This document shows positions 1 to 8,517 of a stretch of DNA of 64,000 nucleotides, in pieces. The DNA is from Euzebya tangerina (GTDB taxonomy: Bacteria; Actinomycetota; Nitriliruptoria; Euzebyales; Euzebyaceae): contig NZ_PPDK01000001.1 in the NCBI RefSeq assembly GCF_003074135.1, positions 434,001-498,000 of the forward strand, read 5' to 3'. Below the pieces are notes generated by a model. That model had not been told where the DNA came from and did no database searches. It worked only from the letters and a program-made list of their open reading frames with translations. Every line of letters starts with the position of its first letter. Positions within the stretch are counted from its first letter, which is position 1. Both the position numbers and the translations under genes were made by a program.

Positions 1-155
1 TCGCCCTGATAGCCGAGTTCCACGGCGGCCGCCCGGACGCGCGCCCTGGTTGAATCACCGACCAGCTGCGACTTCTGGGGGTCGAGCGCCCGCGAAACCG
101 TGGAGACGTGGACGCCAGCCTGACGAGCGACGTCCTTCAGCGTGACCTTCGCCAT
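1..155 (-). CDS. LacI-family transcriptional regulator (N-terminal part, runs off the left edge)
   Basis: The visible 51 codons read MAKVTLKDVARQAGVHVSTV and onward. This is the helix-turn-helix of LacI/GalR repressors, with the typical VTLKDVA start and VSTVSRAL recognition helix. The sugar-binding domain lies outside the window. GAGGAG sits a few bases upstream of the ATG at 155. The gene faces the ABC sugar transporter operon starting at 364, so it is probably that operon's sugar-responsive repressor. Two LacI-type operator cores lie between them. Confidence 0.9.
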   Translation of the reverse strand, partial: MAKVTLKDVARQAGVHVSTVSRALDPQKSQLVGDSTRARVRAAAVELGYQG

Positions 156-169
156 GCACTCCTCGCGCG

Positions 170-177
170 AATCGTTT
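170..177. promoter_or_regulatory. LacI-type operator core near the regulator start
   Basis: AATCGTTT fits the AANCGNTT core of LacI-family operators. It lies 15 bp upstream of the LacI start codon, where binding could autoregulate the gene or pair with the operator at 298-309. Confidence 0.4.
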
Positions 178-259
178 GGGGGGCGGCAACCCGATCGTAG
201 TTCGCACTGTCACGGCCTCAGGTGAAGCTCTCATCAGCGCACCCACCGGAGAAAATCCC

Positions 260-309
260 TTGACACCGTCTGAGCCACCACCCTATGCTGCCGTAGCGCA
301 ATCGATTGC
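260..309 (+). promoter_or_regulatory. Promoter with overlapping LacI operator for the sugar ABC operon
   Basis: TTGACA at 260-265 and TATGCT at 284-289 are separated by 18 bp and form a near-consensus housekeeping promoter. The perfect 12-bp palindrome GCAATCGATTGC at 298-309 sits at the expected transcription start. Its centre AATCGATT matches the LacI-family AANCGNTT core. Repression by the divergent LacI protein is the natural reading. Confidence 0.7.
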
Positions 310-363
310 AAAGCCAGGAGCCGACCCGGGCGCAGTCGATCAGTGCACGAAGGGAGCACAAGC

Positions 364-1881
364 GTGGACGCACCAGCCCAGCCGATCATCGAGGCCCACG
401 ACATCGTGAAGCGCTTCGGCGGCGTGGTGGCCGTCGACACCGTCAGCATCGCCGTCGCACCCGGCGAGGTGCATGGGCTGTGCGGTGAGAACGGTGCGGG
501 CAAGTCGACCCTCATGAAGGTGCTCGCAGGTATTCACACGCCGACTGAAGGGCGCGTGCTCGTCGGCGGCGAGCAGATGGACAACACCACCCGGGCGGCG
601 CTCGAGGCAGGGGTCTCCCTCGTGCACCAGGAGCTGAGCCTGGTCCCCGAGATGACGGTCGCCGAGAACATCGTTCTCGGTTCAACCCCCACGCGTGGGG
701 GCTTCATCGACCGCAAGACCATGCGATCGGTTGCCACAGCGGCGCTGGAGAACATCGGCATCCCGATGGACCTCGACGAGCCCATCTCGCGGCTGTCGGT
801 TGCGATGCGCCAGTTCGTGGAGATCGCCAGAGCGGTTGCCCGGGACCCCCGCGTCCTCATCCTGGACGAACCGACCGCAACCCTGACGCCGGCCGAGACC
901 GACTACCTCCTCGACATGTTGCAGCGCCTTGCCGACACCGGGATGGCCATCATCTACATCTCCCACCGGCTGCCGGAGATCTTCACGCTGTGCGACACGG
1001 TGACCGTACTGCGCGACGGACACCACGTCGGGACCGTGACGATCGACGACATCACTCCGGGTGAACTGGTCGACATGATGGTCGGTCGCGAACTGAAGAT
1101 GGACCTGCAGACGCGCCACAGCGTCGAGCCCGGCGACGTGGTGCTCCGGGCCAGAGGTGTCACCGCACCCGGGGTCAACGGCGTCGACCTCGATGTCCGC
1201 GCTGGGGAGATCGTCGGGCTCGGAGGCCTGGTCGGTGCCGGACGGACCGAAACCGTCCGTGCCATGATCGGCGCGGACCCGCGGACGGGCGGCCACGTGA
1301 CTCTCACCGTCGACGGGCAGTCGACAGCCATCCGCAGCTTCGGTGGCGCCGTCGCGGCGGGCCTGGCGTACGTCCCCGAGGAGCGCCGCGCCGACGGACT
1401 CGCCCTCACCATGAGCGTGGCCGACAACATCGAACTCCCCAACCGGTCAGGGCTCGCGAAGTCAGGCATCCGCATTCCGCAGCGCATCGCCGAGTTCGCC
1501 CAACGGCTTGCCGACACCGTCGGCCTCCGGCCGCCAGATGTGACCCGCGACGCCGGAACCTACAGCGGTGGCAACCAGCAGAAGGTCGTGTTGGCCAAGT
1601 GGCTCGGACGCCAGCCGAAGCTCATCATCCTCGACGAACCGACACGGGGGGTGGATGTCGGCGCGAAGGTCGAGATCCACCGACTGATACGGGAGCTCGC
1701 GGAGGGCGGCACCGCGGTGCTGATCGTGAGCTCGGACCTCCCTGAGCTGCTCGAACTCTCCAGCACGATCCACGTGGTCCGGGACGGTCGCATCGTGGGA
1801 ACGTTGTACGGCGAGGACGCCGATGAGAAGTCGGTCATGTCACTCGCGGCCGGAGAGGAAGCGACGGTGAGTGCGGCATGA
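364..1881 (+). CDS. Sugar ABC transporter ATP-binding protein (RbsA/XylG type, two nucleotide-binding domains)
   Basis: This cytoplasmic ATPase would drive carbohydrate import. It has two tandem ABC domains in about 505 residues, the normal size of the CUT2 family. Walker A of domain 1 is GENGAGKST at residues 41-49. Domain 2 has a degenerate P-loop (GLVGAGRTE), the signature SGGNQQKV near residue 400 and Walker B LIILDEPTRGVD near 420. The GTG at 364 is chosen because AGGGAG lies about 8 bp upstream; an in-frame GTG at 343 is possible but has no such site. The stop overlaps the next ATG (ATGA). Substrate is not determinable from sequence; a pentose or polyol is plausible given the neighbouring SDR. 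Confidence 0.93.
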   Translation: MDAPAQPIIEAHDIVKRFGGVVAVDTVSIAVAPGEVHGLCGENGAGKSTLMKVLAGIHTPTEGRVLVGGEQMDNTTRAALEAGVSLVHQELSLVPEMTVAENIVLGSTPTRGGFIDRKTMRSVATAALENIGIPMDLDEPISRLSVAMRQFVEIARAVARDPRVLILDEPTATLTPAETDYLLDMLQRLADTGMAIIYISHRLPEIFTLCDTVTVLRDGHHVGTVTIDDITPGELVDMMVGRELKMDLQTRHSVEPGDVVLRARGVTAPGVNGVDLDVRAGEIVGLGGLVGAGRTETVRAMIGADPRTGGHVTLTVDGQSTAIRSFGGAVAAGLAYVPEERRADGLALTMSVADNIELPNRSGLAKSGIRIPQRIAEFAQRLADTVGLRPPDVTRDAGTYSGGNQQKVVLAKWLGRQPKLIILDEPTRGVDVGAKVEIHRLIRELAEGGTAVLIVSSDLPELLELSSTIHVVRDGRIVGTLYGEDADEKSVMSLAAGEEATVSAA

Positions 1882-2900
1882 GTGACAAGGCCGTGGCCGA
1901 TCCGGCCACCACCACACCGACGGCGGCCTCCGCGGACGACCCTGGCGTCGAGGTCCGGAACACGTCCGTCCTCGAGTGGATGGCGGAGCGGGGAATCCTG
2001 ATCTTCACCGCACTGCTCATCGTGGTCTCGGCGATCTTCATCGACGGGTTCGCCTCGCTCGACAACATCACCGACGTCTTCAACCGAGCCGCACCCATCG
2101 GGATCGTGGCGGTCGGCATGACCTTCGTCGTGATCACCGGCAACTATCTGGACCTGTCGGTGGTGGCCCAGGTTGCCACAGCCGCGGTCGTGCTGATCGC
2201 CGTCAATAACTCCCTCGGGCTGATCCCCGCGATGCTGCTCTCGCTGGTCATCGCCGTGGTCTACGGCATCGTGAACGGGGTCGCGGTCGGGGTCTTCAAG
2301 GCCAATGCGGTGATCGTGACGCTTGCGACGACGTTCATCGGCCTCGGCGTCCTTCGCTGGGCCAGCGGCGGCAGCATCTACTTCGGCCCGGAGGACAGTC
2401 TCATCCGCTCCTTCGGCCAGGCCAAGCTCGGCCCCTTCCCGCTGTCCATGTTGGTCTTGGTCATCGTGACGCTGCTGCTGGCCTTCGTGCTGGAACGGAC
2501 CACCTTCGGCTTCACCGTCAAGTCGTTCGGCTCCAACGAGAGCGCAACCCGGTTGGCGGGGGTGAACACGTCAATGGTCGTCATCGGCGCGTTCTTCCTC
2601 TCAGCTCTGGGCGCAATGCTCGGTGGATGGGTGCTGGGGGCCTTCTCCAACACCGCCGTCTCGGCCATGTCGGTCGGCTTCGACTTCCGGGCACTCGCGG
2701 CCATCATCGTTGGGGGGACGTCGGTCTTCGGCGGTCGCGGCAGTGTCCTGCGGACCCTGCTGGGTGTGATCTTCGTGAGCATCCTGACCAACGTCATGGT
2801 GCTCTCTGGACTCGGGTTCGGCGTCCAACAGATGGCCATCGGCGGCCTCATCGTGGCCGCGGTCTCACTCGACTCCCTGGCACGGAAGGCCGCAGCATGA
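1878..2900 (+). CDS. Sugar ABC transporter permease (RbsC type)
   Basis: This 340-residue polytopic membrane protein belongs to the BPD_transp_2 family and forms part of the import channel. A hydrophilic N-terminus of about 35 residues precedes roughly ten hydrophobic segments. The conserved late motif AAIIVGGTSVFGGRGS, typical of RbsC/XylH permeases, contacts the ATPase. It overlaps the ATPase gene by 4 bp and the second permease gene by 4 bp, so translation is coupled. Confidence 0.93.
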   Translation: MSDKAVADPATTTPTAASADDPGVEVRNTSVLEWMAERGILIFTALLIVVSAIFIDGFASLDNITDVFNRAAPIGIVAVGMTFVVITGNYLDLSVVAQVATAAVVLIAVNNSLGLIPAMLLSLVIAVVYGIVNGVAVGVFKANAVIVTLATTFIGLGVLRWASGGSIYFGPEDSLIRSFGQAKLGPFPLSMLVLVIVTLLLAFVLERTTFGFTVKSFGSNESATRLAGVNTSMVVIGAFFLSALGAMLGGWVLGAFSNTAVSAMSVGFDFRALAAIIVGGTSVFGGRGSVLRTLLGVIFVSILTNVMVLSGLGFGVQQMAIGGLIVAAVSLDSLARKAAA

Positions 2901-3910
2901 CCACGCTGACCGAGACCCGCTCACCGCTGGGTCGCATGCGCGCCACCTTCGCTCGTCGCACCGAGGGCCGTGCGGTGGTCCTGCTGAGCCTCATCGCCCT
3001 CGTGACGATCTTCGTCGAGCCGGTCACCTTCACCTCCTTCGAGGTCACGCTTGGCCGGATCGCCCTGATCGGCCTGGTGGCACTGGGCCTGACCACGGTG
3101 ATCCTGATGGGTGAGCTCGACCTCGCCGTCGCGAGCACCTTGGCCGTATCCGGTGTCGTGATGGCCAGCTTCGACAACCTGTTCGTCGGGGTGCTGGCGG
3201 CCCTCGCCGTGGGTCTGCTGGTGGGCGTGGTCAACGCCTTCTTCGTCGTGATCGTGGGCATCAACTCCTTCATCGCCACGCTTGGCATGCTGTTCTTCCT
3301 GCGTGGCGCCGCATTCGTGATCTCGAACGAGGAGCCGGTCCGGTTGGCCGACCGGGACGCCGGCATCACGTTTGGCCAGGACCTGATTGGCCCTCTCACC
3401 CCCCGCGTCCTGATCTTCTTCGCCGTCTTCATCCTGATCCATGTCTTCGTGACGCGAGTTGGCGCAGGCCGGCAGTTCTACGCCGTGGGCGGGAATCGTG
3501 AAGCGGCCGTCGACGCCGGCATCCCGGTGAAGCTCCGCGTCCTGACGGGCTTCATGATCTCGGGATTCATCGCCTCGCTGGCGGGTGTGATCAACACGCT
3601 CGAGCGGACCGCGGCTGACCCGACGGCAGGCGGCACGGTGCTCTTGGCCAGCTTCGCCGCCGCGATCATCGGTGGTGTCTACCTGAAGGGCGGCCGCGGA
3701 TCCGTTCTCGGGACGCTCCTCGGCGCGGCGACGCTCGGAATCCTCCAGGTCTCCTTGACCCTCGCCGCGGTCCAGGTCGACGTCCAGAACATCGTGATCG
3801 GCAGTGTGTTGCTGCTGGCCGTGATCACGGACCCCGAGAACCTTCGCGCCGTCGTCGGCAACGTCCGCTCGTTCTTCTCAAGTCGCTCATCCACTCAGCT
3901 CCAAGCCTGA
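2897..3910 (+). CDS. Second sugar ABC transporter permease (RbsC type)
   Basis: This 337-residue BPD_transp_2 permease starts at an ATG overlapping the previous stop (ATGA). It carries the family motif AAIIGGVYLKGGRGS near its C-terminus. Two different permease genes with one double-domain ATPase imply a heterodimeric channel, as in some CUT2 transporters. A 64-bp gap with a hairpin separates it from the binding-protein gene, which is unusual because binding-protein genes more often come first. Confidence 0.92.
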   Translation: MTTLTETRSPLGRMRATFARRTEGRAVVLLSLIALVTIFVEPVTFTSFEVTLGRIALIGLVALGLTTVILMGELDLAVASTLAVSGVVMASFDNLFVGVLAALAVGLLVGVVNAFFVVIVGINSFIATLGMLFFLRGAAFVISNEEPVRLADRDAGITFGQDLIGPLTPRVLIFFAVFILIHVFVTRVGAGRQFYAVGGNREAAVDAGIPVKLRVLTGFMISGFIASLAGVINTLERTAADPTAGGTVLLASFAAAIIGGVYLKGGRGSVLGTLLGAATLGILQVSLTLAAVQVDVQNIVIGSVLLLAVITDPENLRAVVGNVRSFFSSRSSTQLQA

Positions 3911-3919
3911 GACCCACTG

Positions 3920-3940
3920 CACCCGCCGGACCGGTGGGTG
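3920..3940 (+). other. Intergenic RNA hairpin upstream of the binding-protein gene
   Basis: CACCCGCC and GGTGGGTG pair (one G-U) around a 5-nt loop. It has no T-tract, so it is more likely an mRNA stability or processing element that raises binding-protein expression relative to the permeases than a terminator. Inference only. Confidence 0.4.
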
Positions 3941-3974
3941 CCCGACTACCCCGTACTGAGATAGGGAGATACAC

Positions 3975-5066
3975 ATGCACACAACAACCTGGCGACTGCT
4001 CGGTCTCTTGGCCGTCGCGATGCTGGTCCTCGCAGCCTGCGGCAGCGACGACGGCGGTGATGAGGCAGCCGGTGGTGCGGACACCGAAGAGGCGTCGGAC
4101 GATGGCGGGGAGGACCAGGGAGACGACGGCGGTGATGAGGGGGCGGATGACTCCGACGAGGCCGCGGACTCCGGGGGTGGGGAGTTCGAGGTCTTCGCGC
4201 TGCTGCCACAGGGCACCGACCAACCGTACGGCACGACGTACCTCCCTCCCTTCGAGGAGACCGCGGACGAGTTGGGGCTGACGCTGACCATCACGAACTC
4301 CCAGTACGACGCCGACACGCAGGCCAGCGAGTGCGAAGCCGCTGTGGCCGCGGACCCCGACCTGATCATCCTCTGGCCCGCCGTTGCTGACACCGTCCGC
4401 CCCTGCCTCCAAGCGGCCAACGACGCCGACATCCCCGTAACGGTCACTAACTCCGACGTCCTCGAAGAGGACCAGGAGCTGACCGCCGCCTACTCCGGGC
4501 CTGACACCTACGGGCAGGGCGTCGCATCCGCTGAGATCATGTGCGAACTCGCGGGGGGCGAGGAGACCGGCATCATCATGATCAACGGACTGACCGGCAA
4601 CACGACCGCCATCGACCGTGAGAACGGCTTCGAGGACACCATCAACGAGCAGTGCCCCAACGTCGAGATCCTGGCGCGTCAGCCCGGGAACTGGAACAAG
4701 GACGAGTCGCAGCTCGCCGCCTCGGAGATGATCACGGCAGTCGGCCCCGAGAACATCGACGGCGTCTACGCCGCCGACGACACCATGGTCGCAGGCGCAA
4801 TCGACGCCCTCCGTGCCCGGGACATCGACCCGTCCGAGCTGCTGATCACCTCGATCGGCAACACCTTCTTGGGCAACCCGCTCGTGGTGGAGGGCTCGCT
4901 GGACGGGACGGTGTTCCAGTCCTCCTCGTGGGATGGCGAGAACGCGGCATCCGTGGCGCACCAGGTGCTGACGGAGAGCCCGGGCGAGCGCATCGTCGAG
5001 TTCATGCCATCGGTCCCGGTGACGGCCGACAACGCCGAGGACGCCGAGGTCGCCCCCGAGTGGTGA
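3975..5066 (+). CDS. Sugar ABC transporter substrate-binding lipoprotein
   Basis: This extracytoplasmic periplasmic-binding-protein-like subunit is 363 residues long. It has a lipoprotein signal with lipobox LAAC (Cys22), so it would be anchored to the outer face of the membrane. An acidic Gly/Asp/Glu-rich tether follows (about residues 23-62), then a type 1 binding-protein fold with typical segments such as DPDLIILWPA and GVYAADDTMVAGAIDAL. AGGGAG precedes the ATG. It completes the import system encoded upstream. Its last codons are part of a 19-bp tandem duplication. Confidence 0.92.
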   Translation: MHTTTWRLLGLLAVAMLVLAACGSDDGGDEAAGGADTEEASDDGGEDQGDDGGDEGADDSDEAADSGGGEFEVFALLPQGTDQPYGTTYLPPFEETADELGLTLTITNSQYDADTQASECEAAVAADPDLIILWPAVADTVRPCLQAANDADIPVTVTNSDVLEEDQELTAAYSGPDTYGQGVASAEIMCELAGGEETGIIMINGLTGNTTAIDRENGFEDTINEQCPNVEILARQPGNWNKDESQLAASEMITAVGPENIDGVYAADDTMVAGAIDALRARDIDPSELLITSIGNTFLGNPLVVEGSLDGTVFQSSSWDGENAASVAHQVLTESPGERIVEFMPSVPVTADNAEDAEVAPEW

Positions 5067-5083
5067 GGTCGCCCCCGAGTGGT
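5046..5083. repeat. 19-bp perfect tandem duplication across the binding-protein stop codon
   Basis: GAGGTCGCCCCCGAGTGGT occurs at 5046-5064 and again at 5065-5083. Unit 1 encodes the last residues and forms a TGA with the first bases of unit 2. Unit 2, read in the same register, would end in TAA. The duplication therefore created a new stop while leaving the protein C-terminus unchanged. Confidence 0.95.
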
Positions 5084-5165
5084 AAGGCCCCAGACCGTCG
5101 GGTCGCTCGACCGCATGATGTGGTCGGGCGACCGACACAACCGCAACAGCGAAAGGAACTGAGTG

Positions 5166-5969
5166 ATGGATCCGAACCGGTTGGATGGCAGGTGCGCCCT
5201 CATCACGGGCGCGGCGCAGGGTATGGGGGCGGCCGTGGCGAAGAACTGGGCCGCCCAGGGCGCCAAGGTGTGCCTCGGCGACATCAACGTCGAGGGCGTG
5301 GCACAGGTGGCCAAGGAGATCGCCGAGGAGGGGGGAACCGCAACACACGTCCGGCTTGACGTCACCGACGAGGACGATGCGGTGGCTGCTGTCGCCCACA
5401 CCGTCAGCCAGTTCGGCGAGATCAACCTGCTGCTCAACAACGCGGGCGTCAACAAGCCGCGCTTCTTCATGGACATCGACAAGCCCAACTACGACTTCAT
5501 CATGGGCGTCAACGCCTGGGGGAAGCTGAACGTCATGCTGGCCGCCGCCCGGCAGATGCGGGAGCAGGGCAGGCGCGAGTACGTCTACAAGATCATCAAC
5601 GTCGGCTCGATCCTCTCGCGGGAGACCTTCGACGATGTGATCGTGTACGGGATGAGCAAGCACGCGGTGCTCGGCCTGATCAAGGGTGGCGCGAAGGGGC
5701 TGTGGGAGTACGGCATCACCGTGAACGGGTACGCGCCCGGCGTGGTGCGGACCGAGATGTGGGAGCAGCTCGACCGTGACCTCGTCGAGATCGGGAAGTT
5801 CGACAAGAAGGGCGAGTCGATGGACTCGATCGCCGAGAACATGATCCTGATGGGTCGCTACTCCTACCCCGATGACATCATCGGCACCGCGGCGTTCCTT
5901 GCCAGCCCGGACAGCGACTACATGACCGGGCAGCTGCTGATGATCGACGGGGGCATGGTCATCCAGTAG
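5166..5969 (+). CDS. Short-chain dehydrogenase/reductase, polyol or butanediol dehydrogenase-like
   Basis: This is a cytoplasmic NAD(P)-dependent oxidoreductase of 267 residues, normal for classical SDRs. The nucleotide motif TGAAQGMG is at residues 14-21. NNAG and the catalytic YxxxK (Tyr161, Lys165 in YGMSK) are present. The C-terminus DSDYMTGQ...DGGMV resembles sorbitol, acetoin and butanediol dehydrogenases. AAAGGA lies upstream; a GTG one codon earlier is an equal start. It follows the sugar transporter by 99 bp and probably performs the first oxidation of the imported substrate. Confidence 0.85.
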   Translation: MDPNRLDGRCALITGAAQGMGAAVAKNWAAQGAKVCLGDINVEGVAQVAKEIAEEGGTATHVRLDVTDEDDAVAAVAHTVSQFGEINLLLNNAGVNKPRFFMDIDKPNYDFIMGVNAWGKLNVMLAAARQMREQGRREYVYKIINVGSILSRETFDDVIVYGMSKHAVLGLIKGGAKGLWEYGITVNGYAPGVVRTEMWEQLDRDLVEIGKFDKKGESMDSIAENMILMGRYSYPDDIIGTAAFLASPDSDYMTGQLLMIDGGMVIQ

Positions 5970-6002
5970 CCAGCAGCGGTCATCGCCGAGGCCCCGACGG
6001 GC

Positions 6003-8375
6003 TCAGCACCCCTCCACGACAGCAGCCCTCACGGCCTCCGCTGTTCGGGCCGTCGGGGTCTGCAGCGATCGGCGGAGGGCCAACGCCTCACAGGTCTCTG
6101 ACGGCACACGGTCCAGTTCGGTCAACAGGATCGGCATGTCGTACGTGCTGGAGAGTGCCGCAACGGCCAGCGTGAAGGCCCAGCCGTCCTCCGAACCACC
6201 AGGCGCAACGACATTCCCGGAGCTCTCCGGCCAGGCCTGCGCAATCTCTACCGCGGTGGCGTACCGGTTCGAGCCAGCGACACGAGTCACGGCTCTCACG
6301 AGGCCGGCCAGCGTTGTCTCCACAGCGTTGGAAACCGCCTGGGGCCCACCGATGATGCGTACGTCGACGTCCGATCGTGATGCCAGCCACTCTTCGACAG
6401 CCGGGTGAAGCCCCTCGGTCGGTGTCAGCAGAACGGGCTGCCCGGTCTCGGCCGCCAGGCCCCCGACAGCCACAGCGTCGGCCCACGCGGCCGTCGGATT
6501 GTCCGCTGGAGCGTCGGCGCGCGCGAGATTGACCTGTTCGGGAAGGCCGAGCACCTGGCTGGCCTCCTCGGCGATGGCGATCGCCGTCTCAACCCGGGTC
6601 GGACCGGAGAGCCGTCGAACGGTGTACCCACCTTCGATCAGCCTCGACTCGATGTCCGCAGAGAGCGCCGCGGGACCGCCCAAGAGATACACGGTCGCCC
6701 CAGCCGGCAGAATCCGCTCGATCTCAGTTCCGGTGGCGGAGTCCAGCACCTCCCCGCCGGTGAAGAGCAGCGGCCCCAGCGAGGTCAGGACGCTGCCAGC
6801 CAGCGCGTCAGCGAAGATGTCAGCGCGGGCTAGCACCACTGCGCCTGACTGGTCGCCAAGCCCAGTGCTGCGGCGCGACAGCTGCAACGCGAAGTCCGAC
6901 GCGTTGCCAGGAACGTCCACGATCTCCGCTGGGAAGTCGAAGCCCGCTTCGCCGTACAGCCGAACGGCCAGGTCGCCGGTGGCCGCGCTGGACCGAAGAA
7001 CCAAGGTTCCGTTGCGGACCTGACCGGGTCCTTCGACGAAGAGGCCAACCTGGATCGAACAGCCATGACCGGGTGGCACGGTTTCCCCAGAACAGGTGTC
7101 GACGAGGGGTGCGAATCCTCCGAAGCCCTCGACCGTCACGTCGTGTATGGACACGGCGTCGGGACCGGTGTTCGTCACCATGATGCGCCGGTCAGTCGAG
7201 CCGGTCGTGTCCGGACCGTCGAACGGAGCGAACCCGAGGTCGACGAAGGCCGGTGCCACCAGGAGTGACCCGTTGCCTCCGGTCCCCCGGTTGCGCAGCA
7301 CCATCAGGTTGTTGTCGTCGTCCTCGGTCGCGACGACGTCCAGCCGCCCGTCGCCATCGATGTCAGCGGTTGTGACGAACTCCGTTCCGGTTCCGGCGAC
7401 GAAGCCGCGCGCGGGCCCGAGGTTTCTGGACCCGTTGTTCACGAGGACCGACACACCGCCCTCCCACGCCCCGGCGACGATGTCGACCCTCCCATCGCCG
7501 CTCACATCACTCAGTGCCACCGAGTTCGGGAAGCCTGGCGCCGGGTAGGACCGCACCGCCTCGAAGCCACCCTCTGACCCGTACGCGATGGAGACGCCGG
7601 TCGGCTCGAATCCCAACAGCGCCAGGTCCGTGAATCCGTCTCCGTCGATGTCCGCGACTTCGAGCGTGTGGGAGGACAAGCCGGTCGGAAACGACGTCGC
7701 TTCGCCGTACTGACCTGCGCCCAGTCCCGGGAGGATGGCGATCGCGCCGTCCGCGGTGGTCACGATGACGTCCAATCCCGGTGTTCCGTCGACGTCCCCC
7801 AGGGCGACGGCCAGGGGCCCCACACCGACGGGGATGGTCTGGGACTCTGCGAACCCGCCGGTCCCGTCCCCGAACAGGATGGCGACCTCGTCGTCACGCT
7901 CTGCGGTCGCGGCCACGTCGGTGTTGCCGTCCCCGTCGAGGTCGAACGCGACGAGTGACGTCACACCGGTGAGCGGGATCGGGGACAACGGTGTGAATCG
8001 ACCGAAGCTGTCATTCAGCAGCAGGTGGATTGAGTCGCCCGACCAGTCCGGGATGAAGAGGTCGAGATGACCGTCGCCGTTGACGTCTCCCGCCTCGATC
8101 CCGGAGGTGCCAGGAACCTGGATCGTCTGTTCAATCGTCAGGACGCCTGCTCGGTCATTGAGCAGGATTGAGACCGAGGCATCGGCGGACACGGCGACAT
8201 CCATGTGCCCGTCGTCGTTGAAGTCCCCGCGCGTCGCGCCACTCGGAAGGTGACCCACCGGATAGAAGACTGGTTCATCGAGTTCGAACTGGACAGGTGT
8301 CTGTGCGACACCGGTCGTCGCCGGCAGGACAGCGACCACCAGCATCAGGATCAGGAGTTGGGCACGGCGGTTCAT
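6003..8375 (-). CDS. Secreted FG-GAP/VCBS-repeat protein with C-terminal cell-wall-binding (CWB2) repeats
   Basis: This 790-residue exported protein begins with a Sec signal (MNRRAQLLILMLVVAVLPAT). Residues about 30-365 hold seven FG-GAP/VCBS blades with calcium-type motifs such as GDFNDDGHMD, GDVNGDGHLD and ADIDGDGFTD, consistent with a beta-propeller. A beta-sandwich of the choice-of-anchor D type follows at about 370-480. The last 300 residues contain CWB2 repeats (YLLGGPAALS, RLSGPTRVETA, GSNRYATA) that anchor proteins to the cell wall. GGGAGG precedes the ATG. The ligand of the propeller is unknown. Confidence 0.85.
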   Translation of the reverse strand: MNRRAQLLILMLVVAVLPATTGVAQTPVQFELDEPVFYPVGHLPSGATRGDFNDDGHMDVAVSADASVSILLNDRAGVLTIEQTIQVPGTSGIEAGDVNGDGHLDLFIPDWSGDSIHLLLNDSFGRFTPLSPIPLTGVTSLVAFDLDGDGNTDVAATAERDDEVAILFGDGTGGFAESQTIPVGVGPLAVALGDVDGTPGLDVIVTTADGAIAILPGLGAGQYGEATSFPTGLSSHTLEVADIDGDGFTDLALLGFEPTGVSIAYGSEGGFEAVRSYPAPGFPNSVALSDVSGDGRVDIVAGAWEGGVSVLVNNGSRNLGPARGFVAGTGTEFVTTADIDGDGRLDVVATEDDDNNLMVLRNRGTGGNGSLLVAPAFVDLGFAPFDGPDTTGSTDRRIMVTNTGPDAVSIHDVTVEGFGGFAPLVDTCSGETVPPGHGCSIQVGLFVEGPGQVRNGTLVLRSSAATGDLAVRLYGEAGFDFPAEIVDVPGNASDFALQLSRRSTGLGDQSGAVVLARADIFADALAGSVLTSLGPLLFTGGEVLDSATGTEIERILPAGATVYLLGGPAALSADIESRLIEGGYTVRRLSGPTRVETAIAIAEEASQVLGLPEQVNLARADAPADNPTAAWADAVAVGGLAAETGQPVLLTPTEGLHPAVEEWLASRSDVDVRIIGGPQAVSNAVETTLAGLVRAVTRVAGSNRYATAVEIAQAWPESSGNVVAPGGSEDGWAFTLAVAALSSTYDMPILLTELDRVPSETCEALALRRSLQTPTARTAEAVRAAVVEGC

Positions 8376-8446
8376 GGTTCCTCCCTCAAGGGACCGTCAG
8401 CGTCTCGAACGCGGCGTCATGGAGCGTCGTGAACCGTACTGAAGGG

Positions 8447-8466
8447 CGGTAGGAGATCGGTAGGAG
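8447..8466. promoter_or_regulatory. Direct repeat upstream of the CWB2 surface-protein gene
   Basis: CGGTAGGAG is repeated at 8447-8455 and 8458-8466, 11 bp apart (one helical turn), 72-92 bp upstream of the surface-protein start on the minus strand. This spacing suits a tandem-binding regulator. Nothing else supports it. Confidence 0.3.
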
Positions 8467-8517
8467 CGATGGATCGATGCCCACCAGTCCCGACGGACCG
8501 TCGAGACCGGTCGAGGA

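Noticed and set aside
3911-3974. Riboswitch upstream of the sugar-binding protein gene
   Set aside because: Only 64 bp with one small hairpin; too short for any known sugar-linked riboswitch.
3825-5663. 612-codon minus-strand frame opposite the sugar-binding-protein and SDR genes
   Set aside because: Shadow of two genes with clear motifs on the plus strand; its translation shows no domain.
5970-6002. Terminator between the SDR and CWB2 genes
   Set aside because: No convincing stem-loop in this 33-bp convergent gap.
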